Part shown: positions 18,909 through 26,793 of the stretch, in pieces
Layout of the letters: the number at the start of each line of letters is the position of its first letter
How positions within the stretch are numbered: position 1 is the stretch's first letter
Source of the DNA: Alteromonas profundi
GTDB taxonomy: Bacteria; Pseudomonadota; Gammaproteobacteria; Enterobacterales; Alteromonadaceae
Length of the DNA stretch: 64,000 nucleotides
Reading direction: 5' to 3'
NCBI RefSeq assembly: GCF_010500865.1
Contig: NZ_JAAAWN010000001.1
Span: 124,001 to 188,000, forward strand
The notes under the pieces: model-generated
Told to the model about the DNA's origin: nothing
The model's database searches: none
The model's input: only the letters and a program-made list of their open reading frames with translations
Position numbers and translations under genes: made by a program

Positions 18909-19310
18909 GTGATACTCGCGCTTATAATTTCAATTTCTACGCTATTGATAGGGGTGTTTTTTCATCTTTTAAATATCACTTGGATTGCAGATAAAATTAA
19001 ATCGCAAAGCGAAAACCTGTATATAAAAACCCCCGCTGTAGTGACTATCGCTATAGTGAGTCAAATTTTGATAGCAGGAATTTTTACTCTGTCTTATGTA
19101 TTCGCAATGAAGCTAGGAGTGGGCAATTTTGCTCAACCTAGTACCGCCGTCGACATCTTCTATTTTTCATTAACCACAATTACTACCCTTGGGCTTGGGA
19201 GCGTTGAGCCTACCGGTGACTTACGCATGTTGGCAGGCATTGAATCAGCCACTGGCTTTTTACTTATCAGCTGCTCAGCACAAAAAGTATTTAGAACGAT
19301 AAATGAATAA
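18909..19310 (+). CDS. Small two-helix ion channel with altered selectivity filter
   Basis: A 133-residue membrane protein with a GTG start placed behind a GGGAG ribosome-binding site. It has an N-terminal helix, a second helix (TIAIVSQILIAGIFTLSYVFAM) and a pore region DIFYFSLTTITTLGLGSVEPTGDLRMLAGIESATGFLLISCSAQ, which follows the pore loop and second pore helix of the Ion_trans_2 potassium channel family. The filter reads TLGLGS where K+ channels have TVGYGD, so ion selectivity is uncertain. Confidence 0.78.
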   Translation: MILALIISISTLLIGVFFHLLNITWIADKIKSQSENLYIKTPAVVTIAIVSQILIAGIFTLSYVFAMKLGVGNFAQPSTAVDIFYFSLTTITTLGLGSVEPTGDLRMLAGIESATGFLLISCSAQKVFRTINE

Positions 19311-19398
19311 AGGGACAAAGAAGGGGAGTTCTTAGGCGTTTAGTTAGTATGGTTGATTTATGCGCGTCATAGCCTATAAACGTTTTAAAACCCTGCAT

Positions 19399-19423
19399 AA
19401 GGGGCGAAAGCCCCTTGTTTGTT
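19399..19423 (+). terminator. Rho-independent terminator
   Basis: AAGGGGC and GCCCCTT form a perfect 7-bp stem with a GAAA tetraloop, followed by GTTTGTT. It suits termination of the plus-strand channel gene. Confidence 0.75.
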
Positions 19424-19466
19424 AGCGCTCACCTGTTCCAATAAATACAGATGCGTTAATCGTACG

Positions 19467-19994
19467 TTATTTTTTGCGCCTTAATGTCACTTCTAAATAG
19501 GGGGCTTCCTTCATTTTTAAATCGACGAAGTCATCGTCAATACGCTGAATATCAGAGGAATAAGACTCGCCTTTCACCGGGGTAAACGCATCTGCGAGTT
19601 CAGGCGACTGAGCCAGCATGTTCCGACTGATATCATCCAATGCGGTAATTTTAGAATCCGTGGTGGTTTGCACCAATACAGCATCGTGAACTTCCCACGT
19701 GCCTGCATCCCGTACTGCAAATCGTAACGCAACTTCCTCGCCGTTATTATAAATGCGCATTACTAGCTCACCAGCCTCCGTGTATTTGTAGCCATGATGA
19801 AACACAAAGTTACCGCTATACGTAAGCTCTAATTGCATACCTGGCGGAATGGGGTCATCACTTAATTCGGCGAACTTTTGTGCGTTAACAAACATACTGC
19901 TTTCCCACTCTCCGAGTAACTGTTCCTGCACAGAGGGTTGGCAGCCGGTAATAAGCATTACTAGGCTAAAGGTAATAAATAATTTACGTAACAT
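19467..19994 (-). CDS. Lipoprotein of unknown function
   Basis: A 175-residue predicted lipoprotein; signal MLRKLFITFSLVMLITGC with Cys18 as the lipidation site. The mature part has alternating polar/hydrophobic strands (LLGEWESSMFV, LELTYSGNFVFHHGYKY, WEVHDAVLVQTT) that suggest a lipocalin-like or other beta-barrel fold, but I recognise no family. The start at the second Met of the frame is chosen because it begins the signal peptide and has GGGAAG nearby. It lies at the left edge of the accessory region. Confidence 0.65.
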   Translation of the reverse strand: MLRKLFITFSLVMLITGCQPSVQEQLLGEWESSMFVNAQKFAELSDDPIPPGMQLELTYSGNFVFHHGYKYTEAGELVMRIYNNGEEVALRFAVRDAGTWEVHDAVLVQTTTDSKITALDDISRNMLAQSPELADAFTPVKGESYSSDIQRIDDDFVDLKMKEAPYLEVTLRRKK

Positions 19995-20167
19995 AGGGCT
20001 TCCCTGCAATTTTATAGGTAAGCATCATCAGGCGATGAAACTCATGGTTAAACATTGAGTATAGGTTGGAATACCGCTATCTACTACTTTTGCAAATGAG
20101 GGCTTTTTAACGGCGGCTCTTATCTAGACGCATTGTGGGCGGTTAGCAGGTATGAATATTTTGGAAG

Positions 20168-20194
20168 CCCTAAACAAGACAGGCATATTTAAAT
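20168..20194 (+). repeat. Hairpin repeat copy 1 (left half only)
   Basis: CCCTAAACAAGACAGGCAT and a following TTTAAA match the left arm of the repeat family; the right arm is missing, and a complete copy starts about 20 bases downstream. A partly repeated GAGCCCTAAACA links the two. Confidence 0.75.
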
Positions 20195-20210
20195 AGAGCC
20201 CTAAACAGAG

Positions 20211-20286
20211 CCCTAAACAAGACAGGCATATTTAAACTAAGATACGAGTTTTTACGGTTTCGCTTTATGACTGTCTTATTAAGTTT
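20211..20286 (+). repeat. Hairpin repeat copy 2 (complete)
   Basis: Left arm AACAAGACAGGCATATTTAA, central AAGATACGAGTTTTT, right arm GACTGTCTTATTAAGTT. The arms pair imperfectly. The interior matches copies 3 and 6 more closely than copies 5 and 7. Confidence 0.85.
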
Positions 20287-20464
20287 GGCAGAGTCTTTCA
20301 CCGGTATTCTAACTAGTGATACAACGCAAGATGTACACTAGTATCACGACAACATTTACTAAGTTATATTGCCAGAACAGTTATTTCGGTCAGTAGTATA
20401 ACAATTACCATGCATCATAATGACGTTACTCACAATTAAGGGAGCATCTAAAGAGGCAATTCAA

Positions 20465-20647
20465 ATGGTACATTTACAAGAACTATCGCATGAAGAAATG
20501 AATGAAGTTTCAGGTGGCATTAGAAGCTTTTTTCTTGGTTATCTTATATCAAAAGGAATGGATGGTTATATTGATTGGGTACAAGGCGGCGCTGGAGGAT
20601 GGAAGGAAGATTATAACGGTATTGGCTATGATGATCCCCTTCTGTAA
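20465..20647 (+). CDS. Double-glycine-leader peptide (candidate microcin/bacteriocin precursor)
   Basis: A 60-residue peptide starting MVHLQELSHEEMNEVSGG. The leader fits the LSxxE(L/M)xx(V/I)xGG pattern of precursors cut by C39-peptidase ABC exporters; cleavage after GG would free a 42-residue, cysteine-free, glycine-rich core starting IRSFFLG. The start is chosen because AAGAGG precedes it at good spacing; an upstream in-frame ATG adds 15 residues with no leader features. The core has a hydrophobic helix with a GxxxG-like spacing and a Gly/Asp/Tyr-rich tail. A small membrane protein follows 23 bases later, as expected of an immunity gene. No exporter is in the window. Antibacterial activity is inference. 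Confidence 0.65.
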   Translation: MVHLQELSHEEMNEVSGGIRSFFLGYLISKGMDGYIDWVQGGAGGWKEDYNGIGYDDPLL

Positions 20648-20670
20648 CTATTCTTTTTGAGGCTACTACC

Positions 20671-20946
20671 ATGAAACAAGTGTCTTTGTTGGATAAGCTC
20701 TTAACAGGAGGACTTCTCCTGCTAGGCACTTTCATAGCAAGTAAAGTACTACAGTTTTATATTCTTAGTTATTTGAGCCTGCCATTTTTCATTAATCCCC
20801 TGTTTGGAGATAGGGAAACCCAGTTCAACCTCGTTTATATTTTGGGAGATTTCGTGTCGTTTGGCGTGGTTTACTACTTGTTGACACAGTGTATCTGTAT
20901 ATATAAAAAGTATTCAAACCCCAAATATAATAAAAAAGACCCCTAG
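20671..20946 (+). CDS. Small membrane protein, putative immunity protein
   Basis: A 91-residue protein with two or three hydrophobic segments (LLTGGLLLLGTFIASKVLQFYILSYL and LVYILGDFVSFGVVYYLLTQCICIY) and a basic C-terminal tail (KKYSNPKYNKKDP). I recognise no family. It follows the double-glycine peptide gene closely with its own GAGG ribosome-binding site. Small multi-helix membrane proteins next to bacteriocin precursors are typically self-immunity proteins; that role is inferred from position only. Confidence 0.55.
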   Translation: MKQVSLLDKLLTGGLLLLGTFIASKVLQFYILSYLSLPFFINPLFGDRETQFNLVYILGDFVSFGVVYYLLTQCICIYKKYSNPKYNKKDP

Positions 20947-21238
20947 GTTAATTAGCGCTCTATTAAAAGTAAATGGTACCTAGGCGGCCCTTTCTAGGCG
21001 TTCGTATCGCTGCGGCCTGAATTTAAAACGCACGGCTTGAAGCTCGCCCCCCTCTATATTGTTTTGAAGCCGCTAACGTTATTGTATACCTGTGCATTGT
21101 AGTGCATTCTTAATATGGTATTCTTTTTACAAGGTTTGGCCTGTAGCATTGATCAATAGCTATGGGTGGTAGTTCCTGTCGATTTGAAAAAATACACAAT
21201 TTACAGTTCTATTAACCCCCTAGTTAAGGTTCATCACG

Positions 21239-21619
21239 ATGAATTTAAAACTTATTTTTTTGATCTTTGTTTGTATGCCGTTTCAGGTTAAAGCTGACAC
21301 ATCAGACTTACCGGTTACACTTGCTCGCGACAACACCCGTATTCAGATAACTAATATGGGCGATTGCCCTATCTATAAATTGCGGGTTTATACTGCCCCA
21401 CCAGCCGACTCAGGGTTTAAACGACTCTTGAATTCAATTGTCGCTGTCTCGTTTGAAAAAGACATTGGAACCCTAAACGAAAGTTCGTCAATTACACTTC
21501 CTAAGTCAGACCTTATTAATAGCGATGGTAAAAGGCTGGACTCATCTTATGTTATTGGGCGTTGGTATTTACGAGGCAGTTATTGCGGTGAAAACTTATC
21601 TAAAGTAATCAGCAATTAG
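21239..21619 (+). CDS. Small secreted protein of unknown function
   Basis: A 126-residue protein with a signal peptide (MNLKLIFLIFVCMPFQVKA) and a mature part of about 107 residues with two cysteines (NMGDCPIY and GSYCGEN) that could form a disulfide. Beta-rich strands such as RIQITNMGDCPIYKLRVYTAPP are visible. No family recognised. It sits between the microcin-like block and repeat copy 3, on the same strand as the block; the 290 bp upstream hold no other gene I can support. Confidence 0.5.
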   Translation: MNLKLIFLIFVCMPFQVKADTSDLPVTLARDNTRIQITNMGDCPIYKLRVYTAPPADSGFKRLLNSIVAVSFEKDIGTLNESSSITLPKSDLINSDGKRLDSSYVIGRWYLRGSYCGENLSKVISN

Positions 21620-21635
21620 CTAAAATAAAAATGGC

Positions 21636-21696
21636 GCGCTAAACAAGACAGGCATATCTAAACTAAGGTACTCGTTTTGTGTCTGTCTTGTTAAGT
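21636..21696 (+). repeat. Hairpin repeat copy 3 (complete)
   Basis: Starts GCGCTAAACAAGACAGGCAT and ends TGTCTGTCTTGTTAAGTT. About 49 bases from GGCGCGC through GTTTTGTG are identical to copy 6 some 4.5 kb away, so the two copies are recently related. Confidence 0.88.
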
Positions 21697-21734
21697 TCCA
21701 TCACTCTTGGTTTGGTATTGCACTAAGCATAGAT

Positions 21735-22649
21735 TTAGCTATCTGGACTCGAAGCTTTTGAAAAGGCATTCTTTCGGGCTATCTGTACCCGCCAAACACC
21801 TATCAATATCAGGCTCATTGCCAGTATATCAATTACTGAAACAGACTCTCCGACAAATAAGGCACCAATCAGTAATGCTACTACAGGAGGAATATAAGTC
21901 ACTCCAGAAGCAGCAATAGCGCCCATTCGGTTTACTAGGAAATAATAAATAATGTAGGCAATGCCGGTACCAAATACACCTAAGCCCACAGCCAATCCTA
22001 TAAATGCTTTTGTATCTTGAAATACTGCGCCTATGTCATAAAGGTCGGTTCCAAGTGGCAGCATGAGCAATGAAAGCCCGGTTTGATAAGTTGCAAGGGC
22101 TATCGGATTTAGGTTTAACGGTTTAACGTATTTACGCGCATAGACAAACGAAATGCCAACGCTTAGCGCTCCTGCTGTCATATAGAGTACTCCTGTAAGG
22201 TTGACCTGCTCGGCACCTGTATTCCAGGGTTCAGCAATTAATACCACCCCTGAGAAGCCTAACAGAATCCCACAAACAGAATTTTTATTAACGGGTTCGC
22301 CGGTAAGGAAAATCAAAGCAGCCAAAAAGGTAAACAATGGTATTGATCCGCTTAGCATACCGGCCACGCTCGAGGGAAGCAGGGCTGTTCCCTTGGCAAA
22401 AGCAAAGTAGTAAAGGGTAGTGGCCAGTACGGACATCGCCACAAAATGGTACCAGTATGCGAAATGCGATTTACGCAAAGAGCGAGTAAACAGTGCAACT
22501 AACAGTAAGGGAATAAAACCGAAAGCGACTCGCAAAAGCGTGATTTGGGTAGCATTTATCCACTCTGCTGCCCATTTCATAAAAATAAAATTGCTGCCCC
22601 AGATAACCCCTAGAGAAATAAAGGCTGCTAAGGTAATGTATTTTTGCAT
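21735..22649 (-). CDS. EamA/DMT family transporter
   Basis: A 304-residue inner-membrane protein with about ten hydrophobic helices in two EamA repeats: FISLGVIWGSNFIFMKWAAEWI starts the first, and LTGVLYMTAGALSVGISFVYARKYV begins the second. A helix with GVTYIPPVVALLIGALFVGESVSVIDILAMSLILIGV ends it, in the usual DMT pattern. These proteins export metabolites or amino acids. It is divergent from a LysR-type regulator across 116 bp, which suggests that the regulator controls it. Confidence 0.92.
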   Translation of the reverse strand: MQKYITLAAFISLGVIWGSNFIFMKWAAEWINATQITLLRVAFGFIPLLLVALFTRSLRKSHFAYWYHFVAMSVLATTLYYFAFAKGTALLPSSVAGMLSGSIPLFTFLAALIFLTGEPVNKNSVCGILLGFSGVVLIAEPWNTGAEQVNLTGVLYMTAGALSVGISFVYARKYVKPLNLNPIALATYQTGLSLLMLPLGTDLYDIGAVFQDTKAFIGLAVGLGVFGTGIAYIIYYFLVNRMGAIAASGVTYIPPVVALLIGALFVGESVSVIDILAMSLILIGVWRVQIARKNAFSKASSPDS

Positions 22650-22765
22650 AAGGGTAAGCTCACTCTAGTCCATATTGAGCAATAGACTGCACCCTAGTTA
22701 AGCCGTTCACAAGTGATATAATCTTGTACGAGCTTGTAGAAAATCTACAGGATAAATGGAGGGGT

Positions 22766-23665
22766 ATGTTACCTAACCTGAACACGTTAAGAGTTTTTGA
22801 GTCAGTTGCTAGATATCAGAACTTCAGGCTTGCCGCAGAGGAACTGCATCTTACGCAAAGTGCTGTGGCTCAACGCATCAGGCAACTTGAGTCCGATCTT
22901 GATATAGTCCTTTTTATTCGTCAGGCCAGAGGCCTTGAACTCACCGAGGCGGGACTGAAATATCAGCACTCGATAAAAACGGCGTTAACCATTATAAACG
23001 AGGCAACCCGGGCTATCACGCAAACCCCGCAGCATCTGGTGGTAAGCGTACCTCCCTCGCTCGGAGCGAAGTGGTTGCTTCCACGAATGAATGAGATAAA
23101 CGATACCTTTCCACATATCGAGCTAAGAATTATAGCAAGCGAGAAAAAAACACACTTTGGAACTGACGGAGCCGATTTTGTAATTAGGTTCTCTCAACCT
23201 CCCTTTGATAGTACTTTACATTCAGAATGCCTATCAAAAATTAATCTTTGTGCTTTGGCTAGCCCCACTTATATAAACAAAAACAAAAAAATTGAACGCC
23301 TTGCTGACTTTGCGGAGCACCGTTTAATTGAAGATGCACATGAAAACTGGGGCAAACTCTCAAAACACATTGCTTTGCCGAATGCCAGTAAAGTTCTTAG
23401 GTTTGAACAAACCAGTTTAGCGATTGATGCTGCTCTAGCGGGACAAGGAATTTGCATTTCCCCTCATATGCTTGTTGAACAACATCTAACCAATGGCGAA
23501 TTGGTGTTGTTACGAAGAATTGAGCTTTCAAAGGAGCAAGGCTATTTTTTGTTATATCCAAAAAATCGAAATTTCGTCAACGATAAACATCTGGTGCTTA
23601 GATGGCTAAAAGTAGAAATGAAAAAGATGGAAGAAAAGTGGATAGACTGGACTAGGAACAGCTGA
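22766..23665 (+). CDS. LysR-family transcriptional regulator (GcvA-like)
   Basis: A 299-residue regulator. The winged HTH is at the N terminus (LNTLRVFESVARYQNFRLAAEELHLTQSAVAQRIRQLESDLDIVLF), followed by the type-2 periplasmic-binding-fold domain. The HLTQSAVAQRIRQLE helix and the SVPPSLGAKWLLPRM segment resemble the GcvA/AmpR branch. The ATG at 22766 is chosen because GGAGGGG precedes it; a TTG 14 codons upstream lacks such a site. It is divergent from the DMT exporter, its likely target. The last 139 bases of the gene and 40 bases beyond are duplicated at 25967-26145. Confidence 0.9.
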   Translation: MLPNLNTLRVFESVARYQNFRLAAEELHLTQSAVAQRIRQLESDLDIVLFIRQARGLELTEAGLKYQHSIKTALTIINEATRAITQTPQHLVVSVPPSLGAKWLLPRMNEINDTFPHIELRIIASEKKTHFGTDGADFVIRFSQPPFDSTLHSECLSKINLCALASPTYINKNKKIERLADFAEHRLIEDAHENWGKLSKHIALPNASKVLRFEQTSLAIDAALAGQGICISPHMLVEQHLTNGELVLLRRIELSKEQGYFLLYPKNRNFVNDKHLVLRWLKVEMKKMEEKWIDWTRNS

Positions 23666-23705
23666 CTCGCCCGAACACCCTTTATAAGTAAAATTAGCTC
23701 GCTTG
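23527..23705 (+). repeat. Direct repeat A (LysR gene 3' end and flank)
   Basis: 179 bases matching 25967-26145 with three differences (at 23606, 23678 and 23702, each C here and T in the other copy). This copy is in its intact gene context and is probably the source. Confidence 0.95.
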
Positions 23706-23784
23706 TAGCTCTCAAAGTGATAGGCTTTTCAGCCGCAAAGGTTGGTGCTTGTTGGGTAAACCAGCCTGAGCAAATAATGGGGAT

Positions 23785-23916
23785 GTGCTAAATAACACAG
23801 GCATATTTAGTTTTGTAAATTACTACGGTGAATACGGCGACATAGAAGAAGCGTATGAACACTACGGTTTAGCCTATTCATACATTTACGAAAATAATGA
23901 TATCAACAATATTTAA
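23785..23916 (+). pseudogene. Gene fragment running out of a half repeat
   Basis: A 43-codon frame from a GTG inside repeat copy 4 encodes an acidic, Tyr-rich segment (NYYGEYGDIEEAYEHYGLAY, then SYIYENNDINNI) and stops. The tail looks like a piece of a helical, TPR-like protein and is unusual in composition for noncoding DNA. There is no good ribosome-binding site. I take it as the 3' remnant of a lost gene joined to a half repeat. Confidence 0.35.
23787..23811 (+). repeat. Hairpin repeat copy 4 (left half only, divergent)
   Basis: GCTAAATAACACAGGCATAT matches the left arm with two changes. No right arm follows; a short coding-like fragment continues from it. Confidence 0.6.
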
Positions 23917-24056
23917 CAGGCTTATGAGGCATTAAGCTCACGATAAACTGAGCAATTTTTGAAAACGTCGAACAACTGCTACCAGGGTAGATTATTTATC
24001 CTGAGTAGATATTGCCTCACGAACAATTATGACAACAATTTTCGTACTTTTTCTTT

Positions 24057-24365
24057 CTATATTCCCATAGTAGTCAACACCCGAGGTAATAGCCAAGGGA
24101 TTATAAGGCAAAGGCCTGTAATCCCCACTTTAATACCTCTACAATAGATGCCTGCTTTTAAACTATAGTAAATAATCATATAGGCAGAAATGACAGACCA
24201 TACTGTTGAGTAGGTAACGGATAACATGGGAGGTCCTAGAGGGACGCCTCTAAGTTCTTCTCTACCTAAATTTGTCAAATTCCCAATATAAACCGATATG
24301 AGCAGTGTTAATATAACGAATATAAAAATATCACCAAAACGTTTGAAAATTTCTCTAAGGTTCAT
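24057..24365 (-). CDS. Small membrane protein of unknown function
   Basis: A 102-residue protein with three predicted membrane helices (IFIFVILTLLISVYIGNL, TYSTVWSVISAYMIIYYSL, VGITGLCLIIPWLLP). The start at MNLREIFKRF is chosen because GAAGGAAAT precedes it; this leaves 13 bases to the stop of the upstream gene, so the two form an operon. No family is recognised. Confidence 0.55.
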   Translation of the reverse strand: MNLREIFKRFGDIFIFVILTLLISVYIGNLTNLGREELRGVPLGPPMLSVTYSTVWSVISAYMIIYYSLKAGIYCRGIKVGITGLCLIIPWLLPRVLTTMGI

Positions 24366-24378
24366 AAAATTATTTCCT

Positions 24379-25803
24379 TCACTCCTTAATGCATAAAGCT
24401 TTAAACTTGCGCATAGCTTTGTGTACATCATCCATCACAAAATTATAATTACTCAAGAACGTTAATAGTTCTTCAGTCTCTTTCGGTGTTTCGTTTCGGT
24501 AAGACCAGTGTAGAACATCCTCGCCACTGTCAGGTTGAAGCATAACACCATAGCGTAACGCCTCGGCCAAGCCGTCCGCACCGCCTGACATATACGAAAG
24601 GAGGCTAAGACGATCCAGTTTACTTTCCGTTTTTCGCACTAAATTTTCAAGGAGGGTGAAACGGCGATTCGGAAAATGAGGTGACGTAGCTATTTGCATG
24701 CCATACAAGTCCGGAATATATTCAGAATCTTTAATATCGTCACCATTGTCCTTCAGCACTTTGTAAATCGCCGTGGAATAGAAATAGCGCTGAGGATTTG
24801 AAAAAAAATCTTCCGGCAGTTCAACCGAACTGAAAACTTCCTTTTTTCTCTGATTATATTCTTGCAGGTGGTACGAATGAGCTTTAATAGACCTGTTAAT
24901 ATCGATTGAGTAGCTCATCCCGGCGAATGTATCACCATAAACACCTAAAAAGCTTTGTCGTGCAAGTTCCCTACACTGCTCACTGTTATTGGCTACAATT
25001 TTCTTAGCATAGTAAGGATCATGCGCAACTGCTTCTTTTATCTCTACACTTTGGTCATAATTCTTCGCTACGCTTTTCTGAAGCTGATCGCCGGTGAGCA
25101 AAAATGGATAATCTACCATGTCATAAAAGCGAAGAATATCATTTCGATCATTCTGTTTTGCTAATTTTAGCAAGTTAACGTTACTCATTCCGGCTAAATT
25201 CACCTTAAGAAGGGAATCTGCGGAAAAGTAGCTTAAAATCCGGTTAACGAGTTGAGGTGAATCCTCAAGATATCGGGTATAGACTAATTCGAAAACAGTT
25301 AAAGTTGTTGGAGGATGACCATCAATATATTTTTGAATGACGGTGTCAGGCGCTCTCGCGGCGATTAGGATGTCGGATACTGAGTAGTTGTCCTCGTTCT
25401 TATAAGTTGTGGCAGACTGATGTTCTGAAATGAAACGATACAGCTCTTCCCACTGCCCTTGCGTTTGTGATTTTTCTAAAACATCGATATAACCTTCCTG
25501 CAAGTAGATTTCACGCTTCAACTGTTCGGCGGCATTAATGAGCGCGTCCTGTTCCTCTTCGCTCATTACCTTTTTCTTTTTTTGTGTAAATGAAAACCTG
25601 TTAAAAACCAGCCAAAAAGGGGAATACGTCATGGATTCGTGTAAAAGGTTTTCCTTAGGTTTCAAAATATTTGTATCTACCGTTTCTGGTATTTGTTTAG
25701 TCTCCAAAATAACAGCATTAGGCTCGCCTTCTTTTAAGGTAAATGAATAGTATATTACTATGATTAAAACTATCATCATCAAAGCCAATAGAAGCTTTTT
25801 CAT
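24379..25803 (-). CDS. Membrane-anchored helical repeat protein of unknown function
   Basis: A 474-residue protein with a single N-terminal transmembrane or uncleaved signal anchor (LLLALMMIVLIIVIYYSF) and a long helical, charged exterior part. Segments such as DALINAAEQLKREIYLQEG and the C-terminal GGADGLAEALRYGVML with TEELLTFLSNYNF resemble degenerate ankyrin-type helical hairpins, but no convincing family emerges. It is the first gene of a two-gene operon between repeat copies 4 and 5, with AT-rich composition unlike the backbone. Confidence 0.55.
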   Translation of the reverse strand: MKKLLLALMMIVLIIVIYYSFTLKEGEPNAVILETKQIPETVDTNILKPKENLLHESMTYSPFWLVFNRFSFTQKKKKVMSEEEQDALINAAEQLKREIYLQEGYIDVLEKSQTQGQWEELYRFISEHQSATTYKNEDNYSVSDILIAARAPDTVIQKYIDGHPPTTLTVFELVYTRYLEDSPQLVNRILSYFSADSLLKVNLAGMSNVNLLKLAKQNDRNDILRFYDMVDYPFLLTGDQLQKSVAKNYDQSVEIKEAVAHDPYYAKKIVANNSEQCRELARQSFLGVYGDTFAGMSYSIDINRSIKAHSYHLQEYNQRKKEVFSSVELPEDFFSNPQRYFYSTAIYKVLKDNGDDIKDSEYIPDLYGMQIATSPHFPNRRFTLLENLVRKTESKLDRLSLLSYMSGGADGLAEALRYGVMLQPDSGEDVLHWSYRNETPKETEELLTFLSNYNFVMDDVHKAMRKFKALCIKE

Positions 25804-25886
25804 TATAAAATCCTACTCACAATACTTCTTTTTCAGTTCGTGCCACGCATTACACTTAACATCATTCTGGGAGATTTCAAAAGCCC

Positions 25887-25965
25887 TTTAAACAAGACAG
25901 GCATATTTAAATCGAAATACTCGCTTTGTTAGTTAGTATCGTTTTATGCCTGTCTTGTTAGGTTT
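25887..25965 (+). repeat. Hairpin repeat copy 5 (complete, type II interior)
   Basis: Left arm AAACAAGACAGGCATATTT, interior ATCGAAATACTCGCTTTGTT, right arm ATGCCTGTCTTGTTAGGTTT. AACAAGACAGGCAT and ATGCCTGTCTTGTT are perfect inverted repeats of 14 bases. The duplicated LysR segment starts one or two bases after its right end. Confidence 0.9.
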
Positions 25966-25966
25966 A

Positions 25967-26145
25967 TTCAAAGGAGCAAGGCTATTTTTTGTTATATCCA
26001 AAAAATCGAAATTTCGTCAACGATAAACATCTGGTGCTTAGATGGTTAAAAGTAGAAATGAAAAAGATGGAAGAAAAGTGGATAGACTGGACTAGGAACA
26101 GCTGACTCGCCCGAACATCCTTTATAAGTAAAATTAGCTCGTTTG
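25967..26145 (+). repeat. Direct repeat B (detached LysR 3' end)
   Basis: A second copy of the last 139 bases of the LysR gene plus 40 bases downstream, 2440 bases from the first and 98% identical. It is trapped exactly between repeat copies 5 and 6 and is not part of any open gene. Confidence 0.95.
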
Positions 26146-26210
26146 GGCGCGCTAAACAAGACAGGCATATCTAAACTAAGGTACTCGTTTTGTGACTGTC
26201 CTGCTTATTT
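26146..26210 (+). repeat. Hairpin repeat copy 6 (complete, degraded right arm)
   Basis: GGCGCGCTAAACAAGACAGG through GTTTTGTG is the same as copy 3; the right arm is GACTGTCCTGCTTA, with changes from CTGTCTTGTTA. It immediately follows direct repeat B. Confidence 0.85.
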
Positions 26211-26271
26211 ACGAAAGTGGCTCTTAAACTCAAACTCTTTAGAATGCGGTTCGGCTAAACTGAAAGACAAT

Positions 26272-26793
26272 CTATTGTTTGCGCACTAACCTAGAGAATA
26301 ATTTTGAATTTTTACTCCGATGGTATTGGGGACCGACACTATCAAACGTAACGGCGTACACGCTATCTATATCACCTGGCGTAGATGTCCAATATGCAGA
26401 AAACTCTTGTTCAGGAGTGTTGGGAAATATCTCTAAATTTATTGCTGGCCGAAAACACGCTATTTCCATTATGCTGATAAGCTCTTTAAAATTAGGTAAG
26501 TGCCAATCGTCATTGCCTGCAAATATGTGCCCGTCGGCGTGTTTATGAGCCTCTAGCCAAGTGGCTGCCGCTGCTTCTCCTTGACATACTTGTTCGGCTT
26601 CATTCCAAGTTTGTCCTGTCGAGCATCGCATCCATACTAATCCTGTTTTGTCATCCGTAACCGTCCCATCTAAATTGTCAGTATAACGACTTCGTGGATT
26701 ACTCTCAGTGAGTTCTGTAACGCAGTCAGCAAGAAGATGTTGAGGAAAAAAAACACCGATAAAGACAAAACTAATCATCGTGTGGTTTTTCAT
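26272..26793 (-). CDS. DUF1566 secreted protein
   Basis: A 173-residue protein with a signal peptide (ending LLADC) and a DUF1566 (Lcl C-terminal-like) domain: RYTDNLDGTVTDDKTGLVWMRC, the WxEAxxxA helix region, NDDWHLPNFKELISIME and YWTSTPGD through RLVRKQ are all typical. Cysteines recur at conserved places. Its start overlaps the stop of the upstream large DUF1566 lipoprotein by four bases, so the two are co-translated. A very similar small gene follows the second large DUF1566 gene at 41292-41807. Confidence 0.88.
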   Translation of the reverse strand: MKNHTMISFVFIGVFFPQHLLADCVTELTESNPRSRYTDNLDGTVTDDKTGLVWMRCSTGQTWNEAEQVCQGEAAAATWLEAHKHADGHIFAGNDDWHLPNFKELISIMEIACFRPAINLEIFPNTPEQEFSAYWTSTPGDIDSVYAVTFDSVGPQYHRSKNSKLFSRLVRKQ

